A stretch of 34,040 nt of DNA from Xanthobacteraceae bacterium (GTDB lineage Bacteria > Pseudomonadota > Alphaproteobacteria > Rhizobiales > Xanthobacteraceae): the NCBI GenBank assembly GCA_019748335.1, contig JAIEPP010000711.1, positions 1 through 34,040 of the forward strand. Reading direction: 5' to 3'. Positions 8,550 through 17,653 of this stretch are shown piece by piece. The position numbers and the translations under genes are program-made. Within the stretch, counting starts at the first letter, position 1; every line of letters begins with the position of its first letter. The notes under the pieces were generated by a model, which ran no database searches, was not told where the DNA came from, and was given only the letters and a program-made list of their open reading frames with translations.

Positions 8550-9467
8550 ATGCTTAAATTTACCCTGCGGCGATTAGCCTATGTCCCGGTCTCGCTTCTG
8601 TTCGTGAGCGCCGTATTGTTTACGGTCCTGCGGCTGACGGGAAATCCGATCGATACCTATCTCGACATCAATCGGACCGACGAACAGGTAGCCGCGCTGA
8701 CAAAGCGCCTGCATCTCGATCAATCGCTCCCGGTTCAGTTCCTGATCTATCTGAAGGACGTTCTGAGTGGGGATTTTGGCCAGTCACTGCAATTCGGCGA
8801 GCCTGCCATTCATGTCGTACTAGAACGCGCAGGTGCAAGCATACAACTGGTAACGGCGGCACTGCTGATCGCCGCCATCATTGGAATTCTGGCTGGAATG
8901 GCCTGTGCCGTGTTCAAGGACAAGCTGCCGGACTTCCTGATCTCCACGCTTGCGGTAGCCGCCCAGTCGATGCCGAGTTTCTGGCTCGGGATCCTGCTTA
9001 TTCAGTTTTTTGCGGTCCAGTTGCGCTGGCTTCCGACGTCCGGGCGGGGTGGGTGGGAAAATCTCGTCCTTCCCGCATTTACGCTCGCCGCCTATTTGCT
9101 CCCGAACATCATTCTGATTACCCGCACCAGCATGCTTGAAACGCTCCGGGAACAATTTGTGGTGACGGCGATCGCCAAAGGATTGTCGGGAAGGCAGGTG
9201 CTGTTCCGACATGCCTTGCCGAATGCGCTGAATCCGATCATCAGCTTCATCGGTCTCCAGATCGGGCGGCTGATGGGAGGGGCGATCATTACCGAGACCA
9301 TCTTCGCGTGGCCGGGAATTGGCCGTCTGATGATCGGCAGCATTTTCCAGCGTGATGTCCCGGTCGTCATTGCGGGCGTCCTGATCGTCAGCGTGGTCAT
9401 TGTCGTGGCCAATCTGGCGGTCGACATCCTTCTCTCGATCAACGACCCGCGGATCAGGCTCGATTGA
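8550..9467 (+). CDS. ABC transporter permease, DppB type (importer 1)
   Basis: 305-residue inner-membrane permease. The N-terminus (RRLAYVPVSLLFVSAVLFTVL) is the typical first transmembrane helix, followed by the periplasmic loop with LHLDQSLPVQFLIYLKDVLSG-type sequence and about five more helices. The cytoplasmic EAA loop is visible as AKGLSGRQVLFRHALPNALNP, which docks on the ATPase. The protein ends with INDPRIRLD, the usual end of DppB-like proteins. The start codon lies 45 bp after the binding-protein stop. It should form the translocation pore with the DppC-type permease, which starts 1 nt after its stop. Confidence 0.93.
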   Translation: MLKFTLRRLAYVPVSLLFVSAVLFTVLRLTGNPIDTYLDINRTDEQVAALTKRLHLDQSLPVQFLIYLKDVLSGDFGQSLQFGEPAIHVVLERAGASIQLVTAALLIAAIIGILAGMACAVFKDKLPDFLISTLAVAAQSMPSFWLGILLIQFFAVQLRWLPTSGRGGWENLVLPAFTLAAYLLPNIILITRTSMLETLREQFVVTAIAKGLSGRQVLFRHALPNALNPIISFIGLQIGRLMGGAIITETIFAWPGIGRLMIGSIFQRDVPVVIAGVLIVSVVIVVANLAVDILLSINDPRIRLD

Positions 9468-9468
9468 C

Positions 9469-10314
9469 ATGAAGCGAAGCCTGTTTGGAAAGCGATTCAA
9501 GATCGTCCTCGGAGCCGGCATTATCGTCGCCATGTGCCTGCTTGCGGCGTTGGCCCCATACCTGGCGCCATACGATCCGCTGCAACAGGATCTGCTGCGC
9601 CGGTTGAAGCCGCCGTTCTTCATGGCCGGGGGAACGGCGAAAAATCTTCTGGGGACCGACAATTACGGCAGGGACCTGTTATCGCGGCTGATTTTCGGTA
9701 CCCAAACCTCCATCATGGTAGGCACCGCATCGATGGCGTTGTCCTGCATCCTGGGTGCGATCGCCGGCCTCATTGCCGGCTACAAGGGTGGCCGCATCGA
9801 GCAGCTCATCATGCGCTTTGCCGACGCCCACATGGCGTTTCCCGATGTGCTGTTTGCGATCATCATGGCGGCAGCGTTCGGCGGCAGCACGTTCAACCTG
9901 ATCCTGGTGCTCGGCATATCCGGGTGGATGATCTACGCCCGCCTTGTCTTCGGGCTGGTGCGGTCCCTCAAGCACAGGTCGTTCGTCGAAGCCGCCGTTT
10001 CCTACGGTGGCGGCGATCGTTACGTGATGTCGCGGCATCTGCTGCCGCAGATTGTTCCGATCCTGACGGTCGTTGCGACGCTGCAGGTAGCGCAGATGAT
10101 CCTTCAGGAGGCTGCGCTCTCGTTTCTCGGTCTTGGCTTGCCGCCGCCGGCGCCGACATGGGGCAATATATTGGCGGAGGGACGAGACCGGATGTTCGGC
10201 GCGCCCTGGATCGCCAACTGCGCGGGCATCGCCATCATCCTGATTGTGTTCGGGATCAACATGTTCGGCAACGGACTGCGCGAATATCTGGACCCACAGG
10301 CGAAGCAGCGATGA
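9469..10314 (+). CDS. ABC transporter permease, DppC type (importer 1)
   Basis: 281-residue inner-membrane permease. The N-terminal helix (IVLGAGIIVAMCLLAALAPYLAP) is followed by the diagnostic DppC segment LLGTDNYGRDLLSRLIFG. The EAA loop GGGDRYVMSRHLLPQIVP is followed by EAALSFLGLGLPPPAPTWG and the C-terminal NMFGNGLREYLDP. ATG 9469 was chosen because it lies one base after the upstream stop and gives a normal-length N-terminus; an in-frame start at 9400 would run far into the previous gene. Its TGA stop overlaps the next start as ATGA. Confidence 0.93.
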   Translation: MKRSLFGKRFKIVLGAGIIVAMCLLAALAPYLAPYDPLQQDLLRRLKPPFFMAGGTAKNLLGTDNYGRDLLSRLIFGTQTSIMVGTASMALSCILGAIAGLIAGYKGGRIEQLIMRFADAHMAFPDVLFAIIMAAAFGGSTFNLILVLGISGWMIYARLVFGLVRSLKHRSFVEAAVSYGGGDRYVMSRHLLPQIVPILTVVATLQVAQMILQEAALSFLGLGLPPPAPTWGNILAEGRDRMFGAPWIANCAGIAIILIVFGINMFGNGLREYLDPQAKQR

Positions 10315-11351
10315 CGCCTGCAACAGATCACGAGTTGAGCCCGGTCCTCCGGAAACAGGACGCACCGCTCCTGCGCGTCGAGAATCTAAGCGTGGCCTTC
10401 CACACGCGCAACGGTCTGGTTCGCGCCATCGAAGAGGTCAGTTTTGAGGTACCGGCAGGCAAGGTGCTGGGTATCGTTGGCGAGTCCGGCAGCGGCAAGA
10501 GCGTCACCGCACTATCGTTGCTTCGGCTGATACCAAGCGAAATTGCCGAGATTTCATCGGGCAGCGTCTGGTTCGGTGGACGCGATTTGACCAGGTTGTC
10601 CGAAAGGGAGCTGCGCAGGATCCGGGGCCGCGAGATCGCAATGATTTTTCAGGAACCGATGACGTCGCTCAATCCGATCGCCAGCGTCGGGGCCCAGTTG
10701 CGCGAACCGATGCAGCTCCACCTCGGAATGAAGGCGGCCGAAGCGTCGCGCCGCGTCGAGGAACTGCTCGATCTGGTCGGCATTCCCCAGCCGCGCAAGC
10801 GCATGACGCAATATCCGCATGAGCTGTCCGGCGGTATGCGGCAACGCGTCATGATCGCAATGGCGCTCTCTTGCGAACCGAAGTTGTTGATCGCCGACGA
10901 GCCGACGACGGCGCTCGATGTGACTACGCAGGCCCAGATACTCGATTTGCTTCGCTCATTGCAGAGCCGCCTCGGCCTGTCGATCATCCTGATTACGCAC
11001 GATCTCGGAGTCGTGGCGCAATTCGCCGATAACGTTCAGGTCATGTATGCGGGACGTGCCATCGAGCAGGCGGCGGTTGCCGAGATATTCCGGCAACCGG
11101 CTCACCCGTATACGGAAGGGCTATTGAAGATCGTTGCCGATCTGGAGGCCGAGTGTGGGCGGCTGTCGAGCATCGAGGGGACTGTACCGGCGCCGCACGA
11201 ATTGCCGCCCGGTTGTGCCTTTGCACCCCGATGTCCGCGATCGGACACGGCCTGCACCGCTTCGCCGCCGCCTCTCAGCCCAATTTCGCCGGGCCGCCGT
11301 TGCGCGTGCGTGCGCCCTGTGGGATTTCCGCAGTTCAGGGCATCCGCATGA
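10311..11351 (+). CDS. ABC transporter ATP-binding protein, DppD type (importer 1)
   Basis: 346-residue ATPase energising importer 1. Visible motifs are Walker A GESGSGKS (57-64), the Q-loop in MIFQEPMTSLNP, the signature LSGGMRQRV, Walker B LLIADEPTTALD and the H-loop in ITHDLGVV. The C-terminal oligopeptide-type extension GCAFAPRCPRSDTAC is present; in DppD-like proteins such a Cys-rich region can hold an iron-sulfur cluster. ATG 10311 overlaps the previous stop as ATGA, implying translational coupling; the frame is open further upstream but only as a shadow of the permease gene. It pairs with the DppF-type ATPase that follows. Confidence 0.94.
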   Translation: MTPATDHELSPVLRKQDAPLLRVENLSVAFHTRNGLVRAIEEVSFEVPAGKVLGIVGESGSGKSVTALSLLRLIPSEIAEISSGSVWFGGRDLTRLSERELRRIRGREIAMIFQEPMTSLNPIASVGAQLREPMQLHLGMKAAEASRRVEELLDLVGIPQPRKRMTQYPHELSGGMRQRVMIAMALSCEPKLLIADEPTTALDVTTQAQILDLLRSLQSRLGLSIILITHDLGVVAQFADNVQVMYAGRAIEQAAVAEIFRQPAHPYTEGLLKIVADLEAECGRLSSIEGTVPAPHELPPGCAFAPRCPRSDTACTASPPPLSPISPGRRCACVRPVGFPQFRASA

Positions 11352-12316
11352 CGTCGCATCCCCTGGTTATCGTAGAAGGCCTATCGAAGGTCTTTTCGCC
11401 CGGCACGAAGGCTTCCCTCCGCGCGGTGGACAATGTCAGCTTTGATATGGTGCGGGGCGAGACGCTGGCGCTGGTCGGCGAGAGCGGTTGCGGGAAGTCG
11501 ACCACCGGCCGATTGCTGATGCGCCTGATCGAGCCGAGCGAAGGAAGGGTTCAGTTCGACGGCGTCGACTTTATGTCGTTGTCCAGCAAGGAACTGAAGC
11601 GGGAGCGTCGCCGGCTTCAGCTAGTCTTCCAGGATCCCTACAGCGCATTCAATCCGCGAATGACGGCGGAATCGATCATCGCGGAGCCGATGCTCCTGGC
11701 CGGGGCGTCCGCCTCGGATCGCCGGCAACGGGTCGGCGAGTTGCTTCCGCTCGTCGGGCTTGCCCCGCATCACGCCTCGCGCTATCCGCACCAATTCTCG
11801 GGCGGCCAACGCCAACGCATCGGAATAGCGCGTGCGTTGGCGCTGAGGCCGGAATTCATCGTATGCGACGAGCCTGTGTCCGCGCTGGATGTCTCGGTTC
11901 AGGCACAGGTGATCAATCTGCTGGTCGACCTCCAGCAGAAATTCGGCCTCACCTACCTGTTTATTTCGCACGACCTGAGGGTCGTACGGCACATCGCCGA
12001 TCGCGTCGCGGTGATGTATCTTGGGCGTATCGTGGAACTGGCGGACAAGAAGACGCTGTTTGCGGATCCCCAGCATCCCTATACCCGTCTACTGCTTTCT
12101 GCCGTCCCGCAAATTCGACCGACCGTCCAGGCTGGACTCCTGCGCACGGCGAGCGGCGAGGTCGGTACGGCGGTGACCGAAAGTGGATGCCGCTTCGCCG
12201 GACGGTGTTCGCATGTAATCGACGTCTGTCGCTCAGCGCAACCGCAGCTGCGCCCGATCGCTGGCGGTCATCAAGTCGCCTGCCATCTGGCCGGCAACGT
12301 CGAACCCTCAAAGTGA
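11348..12316 (+). CDS. ABC transporter ATP-binding protein, DppF type (importer 1)
   Basis: 322-residue second ATPase of importer 1. Motifs are Walker A GESGCGKS (44-51), VFQDPYSAFNPRM, signature FSGGQRQRI, Walker B FIVCDEPVSALD, H-loop in ISHDLRVV and the C-terminal GCRFAGRCSHVIDVC extension. ATG 11348 overlaps the preceding TGA in an ATGA junction. Pyruvate carboxylase follows on the same strand, its start codon 61 bp after this stop, so the operon may extend through it. Function follows from family and position; substrate specificity lies in the binding protein, not here. Confidence 0.94.
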   Translation: MTSHPLVIVEGLSKVFSPGTKASLRAVDNVSFDMVRGETLALVGESGCGKSTTGRLLMRLIEPSEGRVQFDGVDFMSLSSKELKRERRRLQLVFQDPYSAFNPRMTAESIIAEPMLLAGASASDRRQRVGELLPLVGLAPHHASRYPHQFSGGQRQRIGIARALALRPEFIVCDEPVSALDVSVQAQVINLLVDLQQKFGLTYLFISHDLRVVRHIADRVAVMYLGRIVELADKKTLFADPQHPYTRLLLSAVPQIRPTVQAGLLRTASGEVGTAVTESGCRFAGRCSHVIDVCRSAQPQLRPIAGGHQVACHLAGNVEPSK

Positions 12317-12377
12317 ACTGATGTTGGGTCCGCGAGCGCGACGCGACGTCGCGCGGCCGGGCTTTTGGAGCATTCGT

Positions 12378-15300
12378 ATGACGGCCGTGACCCCGGACCA
12401 ACCGACTCGTATCAATCGCCTTCTGGTCGCCAACCGCGGCGAGATAGCGATCAGAATCTTCAGGGCGGCCGCCGAACTCGGCATCGAGACGCTGGCAGTC
12501 TTTGCCGATGAGGACAAACTCTCTCTGCATCGCTTCAAGGCGGACGAAGCCTATCAGATCGGTCGTGGCGCAGACGGGACTCTCCGGCTGGGGCCGCTGG
12601 AGGCCTATTTGTCGATCGAGGAGGTGATCCGTATCGCCCGAATGACGAAGGCCGACGCGATCCATCCGGGATACGGGTTTCTGGCCGAAAGCCCCGAACT
12701 CGCCGAAGCGTGTGCGGCAAACGGTATCGTCTTCGTCGGCCCGTCTCCGCAGACGATGCGGGCGCTCGGCAACAAGGTTTCGGCGCGGGAACTAGCTGTC
12801 TCCGTCAACGTGCCGGTGATACCGGCCACCGGACGGTTACCGGCCGATGCGCCAGCGATCGAGCAACTTGCGCGGCAAATCGGCTACCCGCTCATGGTGA
12901 AGGCCTCGTGGGGCGGGGGCGGCCGTGGAATGAGGTCCGTCGAGAGCGAAAATGAGTTAATTGACGCCGTCCGCGCCGCACGCCGCGAGGCGCTTGCCGC
13001 CTTTGGCAAGGACGAGGTCTATCTCGAGAAGCTCGTGCGCCATGCGCGGCATGTCGAGGTTCAGATTTTGGGAGACATGCACGGCAACCGCCTGCATCTG
13101 TTCGAACGGGATTGCTCGGTGCAGCGGCGCAATCAAAAGATCATCGAACGTGCGCCGGACCCTTATCTCGATCAGACGATCCGGGCAGCATTGTGCGAAG
13201 CGGCGTTGAAACTGGCAGATGCTACCGATTACGTCGGAGCCGGAACCGTTGAGTTCCTGATGGATGTGGATACGAATTCCACCTACTTCATCGAGGTCAA
13301 TCCGCGCATTCAGGTCGAGCATACGGTTACCGAGCAGGTAACCGGTTTGGATATCGTCAAGGCGCAGATCCGGATTATGGAAGGCGGCCGGCTCGGCCTA
13401 GTAGATGAAACCGGAATTCCGCCGCAGTCCGAGATCAGGCTGAACGGCCACGCGCTTCAATGCCGGATCACGACGGAAAGCCCGAACAATAATTTCGTTC
13501 CGGACCATGGCCGTATCACCGCCTATCGCGGTGCGTTCGGGCCCGGCATCCGCGTCGATGGCGGCACCGCCTATTCGGGCGCTGTGGTCAGTCCATTCTA
13601 CGATTCCATGATTGAAAAGGTGACGGCCTGGGCGCCATCCTCCGACGAGGTCGTAGCACGGATGGATCGGGCGCTCCGCGAATATCGTATTCGAGGCATC
13701 GCAACTAATCTCGAATTCCTCGAAGCCGTCGTGAACCATCCCAAATTTCGGAACAGTTCCTACACGACCCGGTTCGTGGACGAGACGCCGGAGCTCTACA
13801 AGGCGAAAACTGGGCGCGATCGCGCGACCAGGCTTCTCAGCTATATTGCCGATGTCAGCGTCAACGGCCATCCGCAGACCCGGGACCGCCCCAGGCCGGT
13901 GCGCTTCGGAAGCGTCCTTGCCCCTGTTATCTCGGACCGCGAACAATCCGTGGAAACGACACGCGACATTCTGGACCGGTCCGGTCCGGCCGGCCTTGCG
14001 CACTGGATGCGCGATCAAAAGCGCCTCCTGGTATCAGACACGACGATGCGGGACGCGCACCAGTCCCTGCTGGCAACCCGTGTCCGCACCTTCGATCTAG
14101 TGGCGGCAGCGCCCGCCTACGAGAAGGGTTTGCCGAACCTGTTGTCGCTTGAATGCTGGGGTGGGGCGACCTTCGACGTTGCCATGCGCTTCCTGACCGA
14201 GGATCCGTGGGAGCGTTTGGCCGCGATACGCGCCGCCGCTCCGAACATGGTCACGCAGATGTTGCTGCGTGGAGCAAACGGCGTCGGCTATACCAATTAT
14301 CCCGATAACGTTGTCCGGCATTTCATCCGGCAGACGGCGGCGGCGGGCATGGATATTTTCCGGATTTTCGATTGCTTCAACTGGGTCGAGAACATGCGCG
14401 TGGCGATCGATGCGGTTCTTGGAGAGGGCAAGGTTGCGGAAGGCGCGATCTGCTATACCGGCGACATTCTGGACCCGAACCGGTCTAGGTATTCGCTTAA
14501 CTACTACGTCGCTCTTGCAAGGGAGCTTGAACGCGCCGGTTGTCAGATTCTTGCGCTCAAGGATATGGCCGGGCTGCTCAAGCCGGGCGCGGCTCGGGTA
14601 CTCGTCAAGGCGCTACGTGAAGCCGTCGGCATGCCCGTTCGACTTCACACCCATGATACCTCCGGCGTCGCCGCTGCGACATTGCTGGCAGCGGTGGATG
14701 CAGGTGTCGATGCAGTCGATGTCGCCATGGACGCCATGTCGGGCACGACATCGCAACCGTGTTTCGGTTCCATCGTTGAAGCCGTGCGCAATACCGAACG
14801 CGATACCGGTCTGGATCCGAAGGCCATACGGGCTATTTCGTCCTACTGGGACCGGGTGCGTGGTCAGTATACGGCATTCGAGAGCGATTTACGCGGCGGC
14901 GCATCGGAAGTGTATCTGCATGAAATGCCGGGCGGGCAATTCACCAATCTCCGGGAGCAGGCGCGCTCGATAGGACTGGAAGGTCGATGGGACGAGGTGG
15001 CGCGGGCCTATCGCGACGCCAATGATCTTCTCGGCGATATCGTCAAAGTGACGCCGTCCTCTAAGGTTGTCGGCGATCTGGCGCTGATGATGGTCGCGCA
15101 GAACCTGGCTGCCGCGGATGTCGTGGATCCGGATATCGACATCGCGTTCCCGGCGTCCCTCGTTGAAATGCTACGAGGCGACCTTGGCAATCCCCCGGGC
15201 GGCTGGCCCGACGGGATCCAGACCAAGGTGCTGCAGGACCAGCCGGCAACGACCGTTCGTCCCGGTTCATTGATTGATGCGGTTGACCTCGACAAGGAGC

Positions 15301-15869
15301 GCGCAACGGCAGAGCGGCTGTGTGACCGTCCTGTCGATGACCGGGAGTTGGCGTCCTACCTGATGTATCCCAGGATCTATGCCGAGTACTGTTCCGCGGA
15401 AAGGAAGTATGGCCCGGTCTCGGCGTTGCCGACGAATGTATTCTTCTACGGGATGAAGCCCGGAGACGAAGTGTCGATCCAGATCGAGCTCGGGAAGATT
15501 CTGCTCGTGCGCTTCCAGGCGTTGACGGCCACAGACGAAGACGGTGAGGTGAAAGTCTTCTTCGAGTTGAATGGACAGCCACGAACAATAAAGGTTCCGG
15601 ATCGGACTTTCGCGGGAGAGCGAACCTCGCGTCGAAAAGCCGATGAGGACAATGAATGCCACGTCGCGGCGCCGATGCCGGGTACGATCTCGTCGGTGCA
15701 GGTGAGATCGGGCGACAGGGTCAAGGCGGGCGATACCTTGCTGACGCTGGAAGCCATGAAGATGGAGACCGCATTGCGGGCACCGCGCGACGGTACCGTC
15801 GCTGAAGTCGTTGTGAAGATCGCCGATAGTGTTGCCGCGCGCGATCTCGTCATCGTTCTCGATGGATGA
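12378..15869 (+). CDS. pyc: pyruvate carboxylase
   Basis: 1163-residue biotin enzyme making oxaloacetate from pyruvate, bicarbonate and ATP. Domains in order: biotin carboxylase (from LLVANRGEIAIRIFRAA, glycine loop GGGGRGM near 179, FIEVNPRIQVEHTVTE); carboxyltransferase (DTTMRDAHQSLLATR) with metal ligands Asp559, His757 and His759 and the lysine that is carboxylated, Lys728, at the same spacings as in Rhizobium etli; tetramerisation region; biotinyl domain with EAMKMET, biotinylated Lys1128, 35 residues from the C-terminus. ATG 12378 has GGAG 7 nt upstream; an earlier in-frame ATG (12321) has no ribosome site. Placement directly behind a peptide importer is unusual and suggests carbon from the imported compound enters as pyruvate. 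It could be a second copy besides a housekeeping pyc elsewhere, which cannot be judged here. Confidence 0.96.
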   Translation: MTAVTPDQPTRINRLLVANRGEIAIRIFRAAAELGIETLAVFADEDKLSLHRFKADEAYQIGRGADGTLRLGPLEAYLSIEEVIRIARMTKADAIHPGYGFLAESPELAEACAANGIVFVGPSPQTMRALGNKVSARELAVSVNVPVIPATGRLPADAPAIEQLARQIGYPLMVKASWGGGGRGMRSVESENELIDAVRAARREALAAFGKDEVYLEKLVRHARHVEVQILGDMHGNRLHLFERDCSVQRRNQKIIERAPDPYLDQTIRAALCEAALKLADATDYVGAGTVEFLMDVDTNSTYFIEVNPRIQVEHTVTEQVTGLDIVKAQIRIMEGGRLGLVDETGIPPQSEIRLNGHALQCRITTESPNNNFVPDHGRITAYRGAFGPGIRVDGGTAYSGAVVSPFYDSMIEKVTAWAPSSDEVVARMDRALREYRIRGIATNLEFLEAVVNHPKFRNSSYTTRFVDETPELYKAKTGRDRATRLLSYIADVSVNGHPQTRDRPRPVRFGSVLAPVISDREQSVETTRDILDRSGPAGLAHWMRDQKRLLVSDTTMRDAHQSLLATRVRTFDLVAAAPAYEKGLPNLLSLECWGGATFDVAMRFLTEDPWERLAAIRAAAPNMVTQMLLRGANGVGYTNYPDNVVRHFIRQTAAAGMDIFRIFDCFNWVENMRVAIDAVLGEGKVAEGAICYTGDILDPNRSRYSLNYYVALARELERAGCQILALKDMAGLLKPGAARVLVKALREAVGMPVRLHTHDTSGVAAATLLAAVDAGVDAVDVAMDAMSGTTSQPCFGSIVEAVRNTERDTGLDPKAIRAISSYWDRVRGQYTAFESDLRGGASEVYLHEMPGGQFTNLREQARSIGLEGRWDEVARAYRDANDLLGDIVKVTPSSKVVGDLALMMVAQNLAAADVVDPDIDIAFPASLVEMLRGDLGNPPGGWPDGIQTKVLQDQPATTVRPGSLIDAVDLDKERATAERLCDRPVDDRELASYLMYPRIYAEYCSAERKYGPVSALPTNVFFYGMKPGDEVSIQIELGKILLVRFQALTATDEDGEVKVFFELNGQPRTIKVPDRTFAGERTSRRKADEDNECHVAAPMPGTISSVQVRSGDRVKAGDTLLTLEAMKMETALRAPRDGTVAEVVVKIADSVAARDLVIVLDG

Positions 15870-15902
15870 GGGGCACGGTCATTGTTTGTTAGCGTGTCCC
15901 TC
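15868..15902. terminator. possible hairpin between converging genes
   Basis: GAGGGGCACG at 15868-15877 can pair with CGTGTCCCTC at 15893-15902 (nine Watson-Crick pairs and one G-U) around a 15-nt loop. It overlaps the pyc stop codon and lies between converging transcripts. There is no T-run on either side, so termination is uncertain. Confidence 0.3.
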
Positions 15903-15941
15903 GCGGCGCCGGTAACGACTGGCAGTACCAATCCACGGAAT

Positions 15942-16661
15942 TTATCTTGGGATGTTCGATTGCGGCTGCAACAGCGCCTGTACGAAAGCCTCTTGAGGTA
16001 GTGCGGTGGCCGGGTCCAGCCATCGGTTCCGGTGATAAGCAAGATAGGGGAGGTAGTGATCGTAAAGCCGCCTTAGTTCCGAAACGGCATCGATATGCAT
16101 ATCGATACGCAAGTCCAGTTCGGCAACGTCCCGCGTGCCATGGACAAGAATGGACGCCGAGCGTTCCGGTAGCGGGCCGGATGCGCCCTTTTGTCCGCCG
16201 GCGGTCCGGCCGCCTTCCAACGACCTGACCAGGCGCTCCGCGAGTGGCTCTCCGGCGGACTGTTCAAACGCCGAAGCCATCGCAAGCAGGACGTTCTCGC
16301 TCGCCAAAACGTTGCCAAAAACCGCGTAGTCGGTTCCGGACCGATGACCCGAGAACGCGCGCGTCGACGCGCCCGTGTAAACGGCGGTCCGGCCTTCGCG
16401 GTCCATGATGCCCACCTGCCGGAACTCGCGCAGCGGGTCGGCCTGCATCACGAGTTCGAGGGCGCTTGCCGCGGGGTGGCCGGCGGCAAGAAGGTTGATC
16501 GCCAATGGCCGCAGTTCGGGATTGACGAAAGCCTGGCTCGACATGGCGCCGACATGGCTCGCCGCCTGCGGACACAAGCCGCCGACGCCGAGCGAGTAGG
16601 TTGCGATCGCAACTCCGAGTTCGCCACTGCGGGGGCAACGTCCGATCACTGTGTAGGTCAA
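15942..16661 (-). CDS. DUF1028-family protein, TTG start
   Basis: 239-residue protein of the DUF1028 family (proposed Ntn-hydrolase-like fold, function unproven). The N-terminus TYTVIGRCPRSGELGVAIATYSLGVG matches the family pattern TYSIVARDPETGELGVAV, and GAMSSQAFVNP, GRTAVYTG and GNVLASENV follow. No ATG or GTG fits, but a TTG at 16661 begins exactly where homology begins. It has AAGGAG 7 nt upstream and overlaps the preceding ATPase stop as TTGA. It is the last gene of importer 2 and therefore likely translationally coupled. DUF1028 genes often sit with peptide importers and peptidases, so a role in processing the imported compound is likely but inferred. The roughly 40 C-terminal residues extend past the core and are unassigned. 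Confidence 0.88.
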   Translation of the reverse strand: MTYTVIGRCPRSGELGVAIATYSLGVGGLCPQAASHVGAMSSQAFVNPELRPLAINLLAAGHPAASALELVMQADPLREFRQVGIMDREGRTAVYTGASTRAFSGHRSGTDYAVFGNVLASENVLLAMASAFEQSAGEPLAERLVRSLEGGRTAGGQKGASGPLPERSASILVHGTRDVAELDLRIDMHIDAVSELRRLYDHYLPYLAYHRNRWLDPATALPQEAFVQALLQPQSNIPR

Positions 16662-17653
16662 TACCGAACTCCTTCGAATAGGCTGGTTTCCGGGATTCCC
16701 TGGATCCGAATGCAAGCCGCATGGTGGGTTTCGCTCAGTGTCTTCCAGGGGGGATCGATTTGAGCGCAATCATCGATGGGGACCGGGCAGCGCGTTCGAA
16801 ACCGGCAGCCCGACGGCGGGTTGGCCGGACTTGGCAGATCGCCCCTGAGCACGATGCGCTCGCGTGTCCGTTCCATATCCGGGTCGGGAACCGGCACGGC
16901 GGAAAGCAGCGCCTTGGTATAGGGATGAGCGGCAGAACCGAAGATCTCGTGCTTGTCGGCGGTTTCGACGATGCGACCGAGATACATCACGGCAATCCGG
17001 TCACTGATGTGCCGAACGACGGACAAGTCGTGCGAGATGAAGAGGTAGGCTAGCCCCAGTTCTTTCTGAAGGTCCTGCATGAGATTGATGATCTGCGCCT
17101 GGATCGAGACGTCGAGCGCCGACACCGGCTCGTCGCAGACGATCAGCATGGGTTCGACCGCCAGCGCACGGCAGATCGCGACCCGCTGCGCCTGGCCTCC
17201 ACTCAGTTCATGCGGAAATCGCTGGAGCAGGCGCGCGGGAATACCAACGAGATCGAGCAGTTTTCGGATGCGTGGAAGGCGCGCCGTTCCCCGCGCCAAT
17301 CCGTGGATGTCGAGAGCTTCTCCGATCAGGTCGCCAACGGACATGCGCGGATCGAGCGAGGCCGCGGCATCCTGGAAAATGATCTGCAGCCGGCGGCGGT
17401 ACGGCCGCATTTCTCGTCGCGAGAGGCTGGCAATGTCGATCCCGTCCACGATCACGCGACCGGAGGTCGGTTTGATCAGTTGCAACAGGGAGTACCCCGT
17501 GGTGGATTTTCCGCAGCCGGACTCGCCGACCAGTCCGAGCGTCTTGCCCCGCTCGATGGTGAAACTGACGCCATCGACCGCTCGGACGCGCGCGCCGCCG
17601 GTTCCCGGAAACGACACGCAGAGATTTTCCACCTGAAGCAGCGGCGAGGTCAC
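16658..17653 (-). CDS. ABC transporter ATP-binding protein, DppF type (importer 2)
   Basis: 331-residue ATPase. It has Walker A GESGCGKS (43-50), IIFQDAAASLDPRM (Ala-Ala where most relatives have Pro-Tyr or similar), signature LSGGQAQRV, Walker B LIVCDEPVSALD, H-loop in ISHDLSVV, and the C-terminal GCRFRTRCPVPIDDC. A GTG start at 17653 is preferred: it overlaps the previous TGA as GTGA, has GGAG about 9 nt upstream, and gives the N-terminus VTSPLLQVENL, parallel to the MTSPLLTVNNL of its partner. A start at 17701 would add 16 unrelated residues. It works with the DppD-type ATPase upstream to drive importer 2. Confidence 0.92.
   Translation of the reverse strand: MTSPLLQVENLCVSFPGTGGARVRAVDGVSFTIERGKTLGLVGESGCGKSTTGYSLLQLIKPTSGRVIVDGIDIASLSRREMRPYRRRLQIIFQDAAASLDPRMSVGDLIGEALDIHGLARGTARLPRIRKLLDLVGIPARLLQRFPHELSGGQAQRVAICRALAVEPMLIVCDEPVSALDVSIQAQIINLMQDLQKELGLAYLFISHDLSVVRHISDRIAVMYLGRIVETADKHEIFGSAAHPYTKALLSAVPVPDPDMERTRERIVLRGDLPSPANPPSGCRFRTRCPVPIDDCAQIDPPWKTLSETHHAACIRIQGIPETSLFEGVRY

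Noticed and set aside
9534-10310. Extended N-terminus for the DppD-type ATPase of importer 1
   Set aside because: The extension is the permease gene read in another frame; ATG 10311 in the ATGA overlap gives a normal-length ATPase.
14924-14938. ATGC-N7-GCAA near-match to the operator inside pyc
   Set aside because: The last half-site base is wrong, it is inside conserved coding sequence and far from any start codon.
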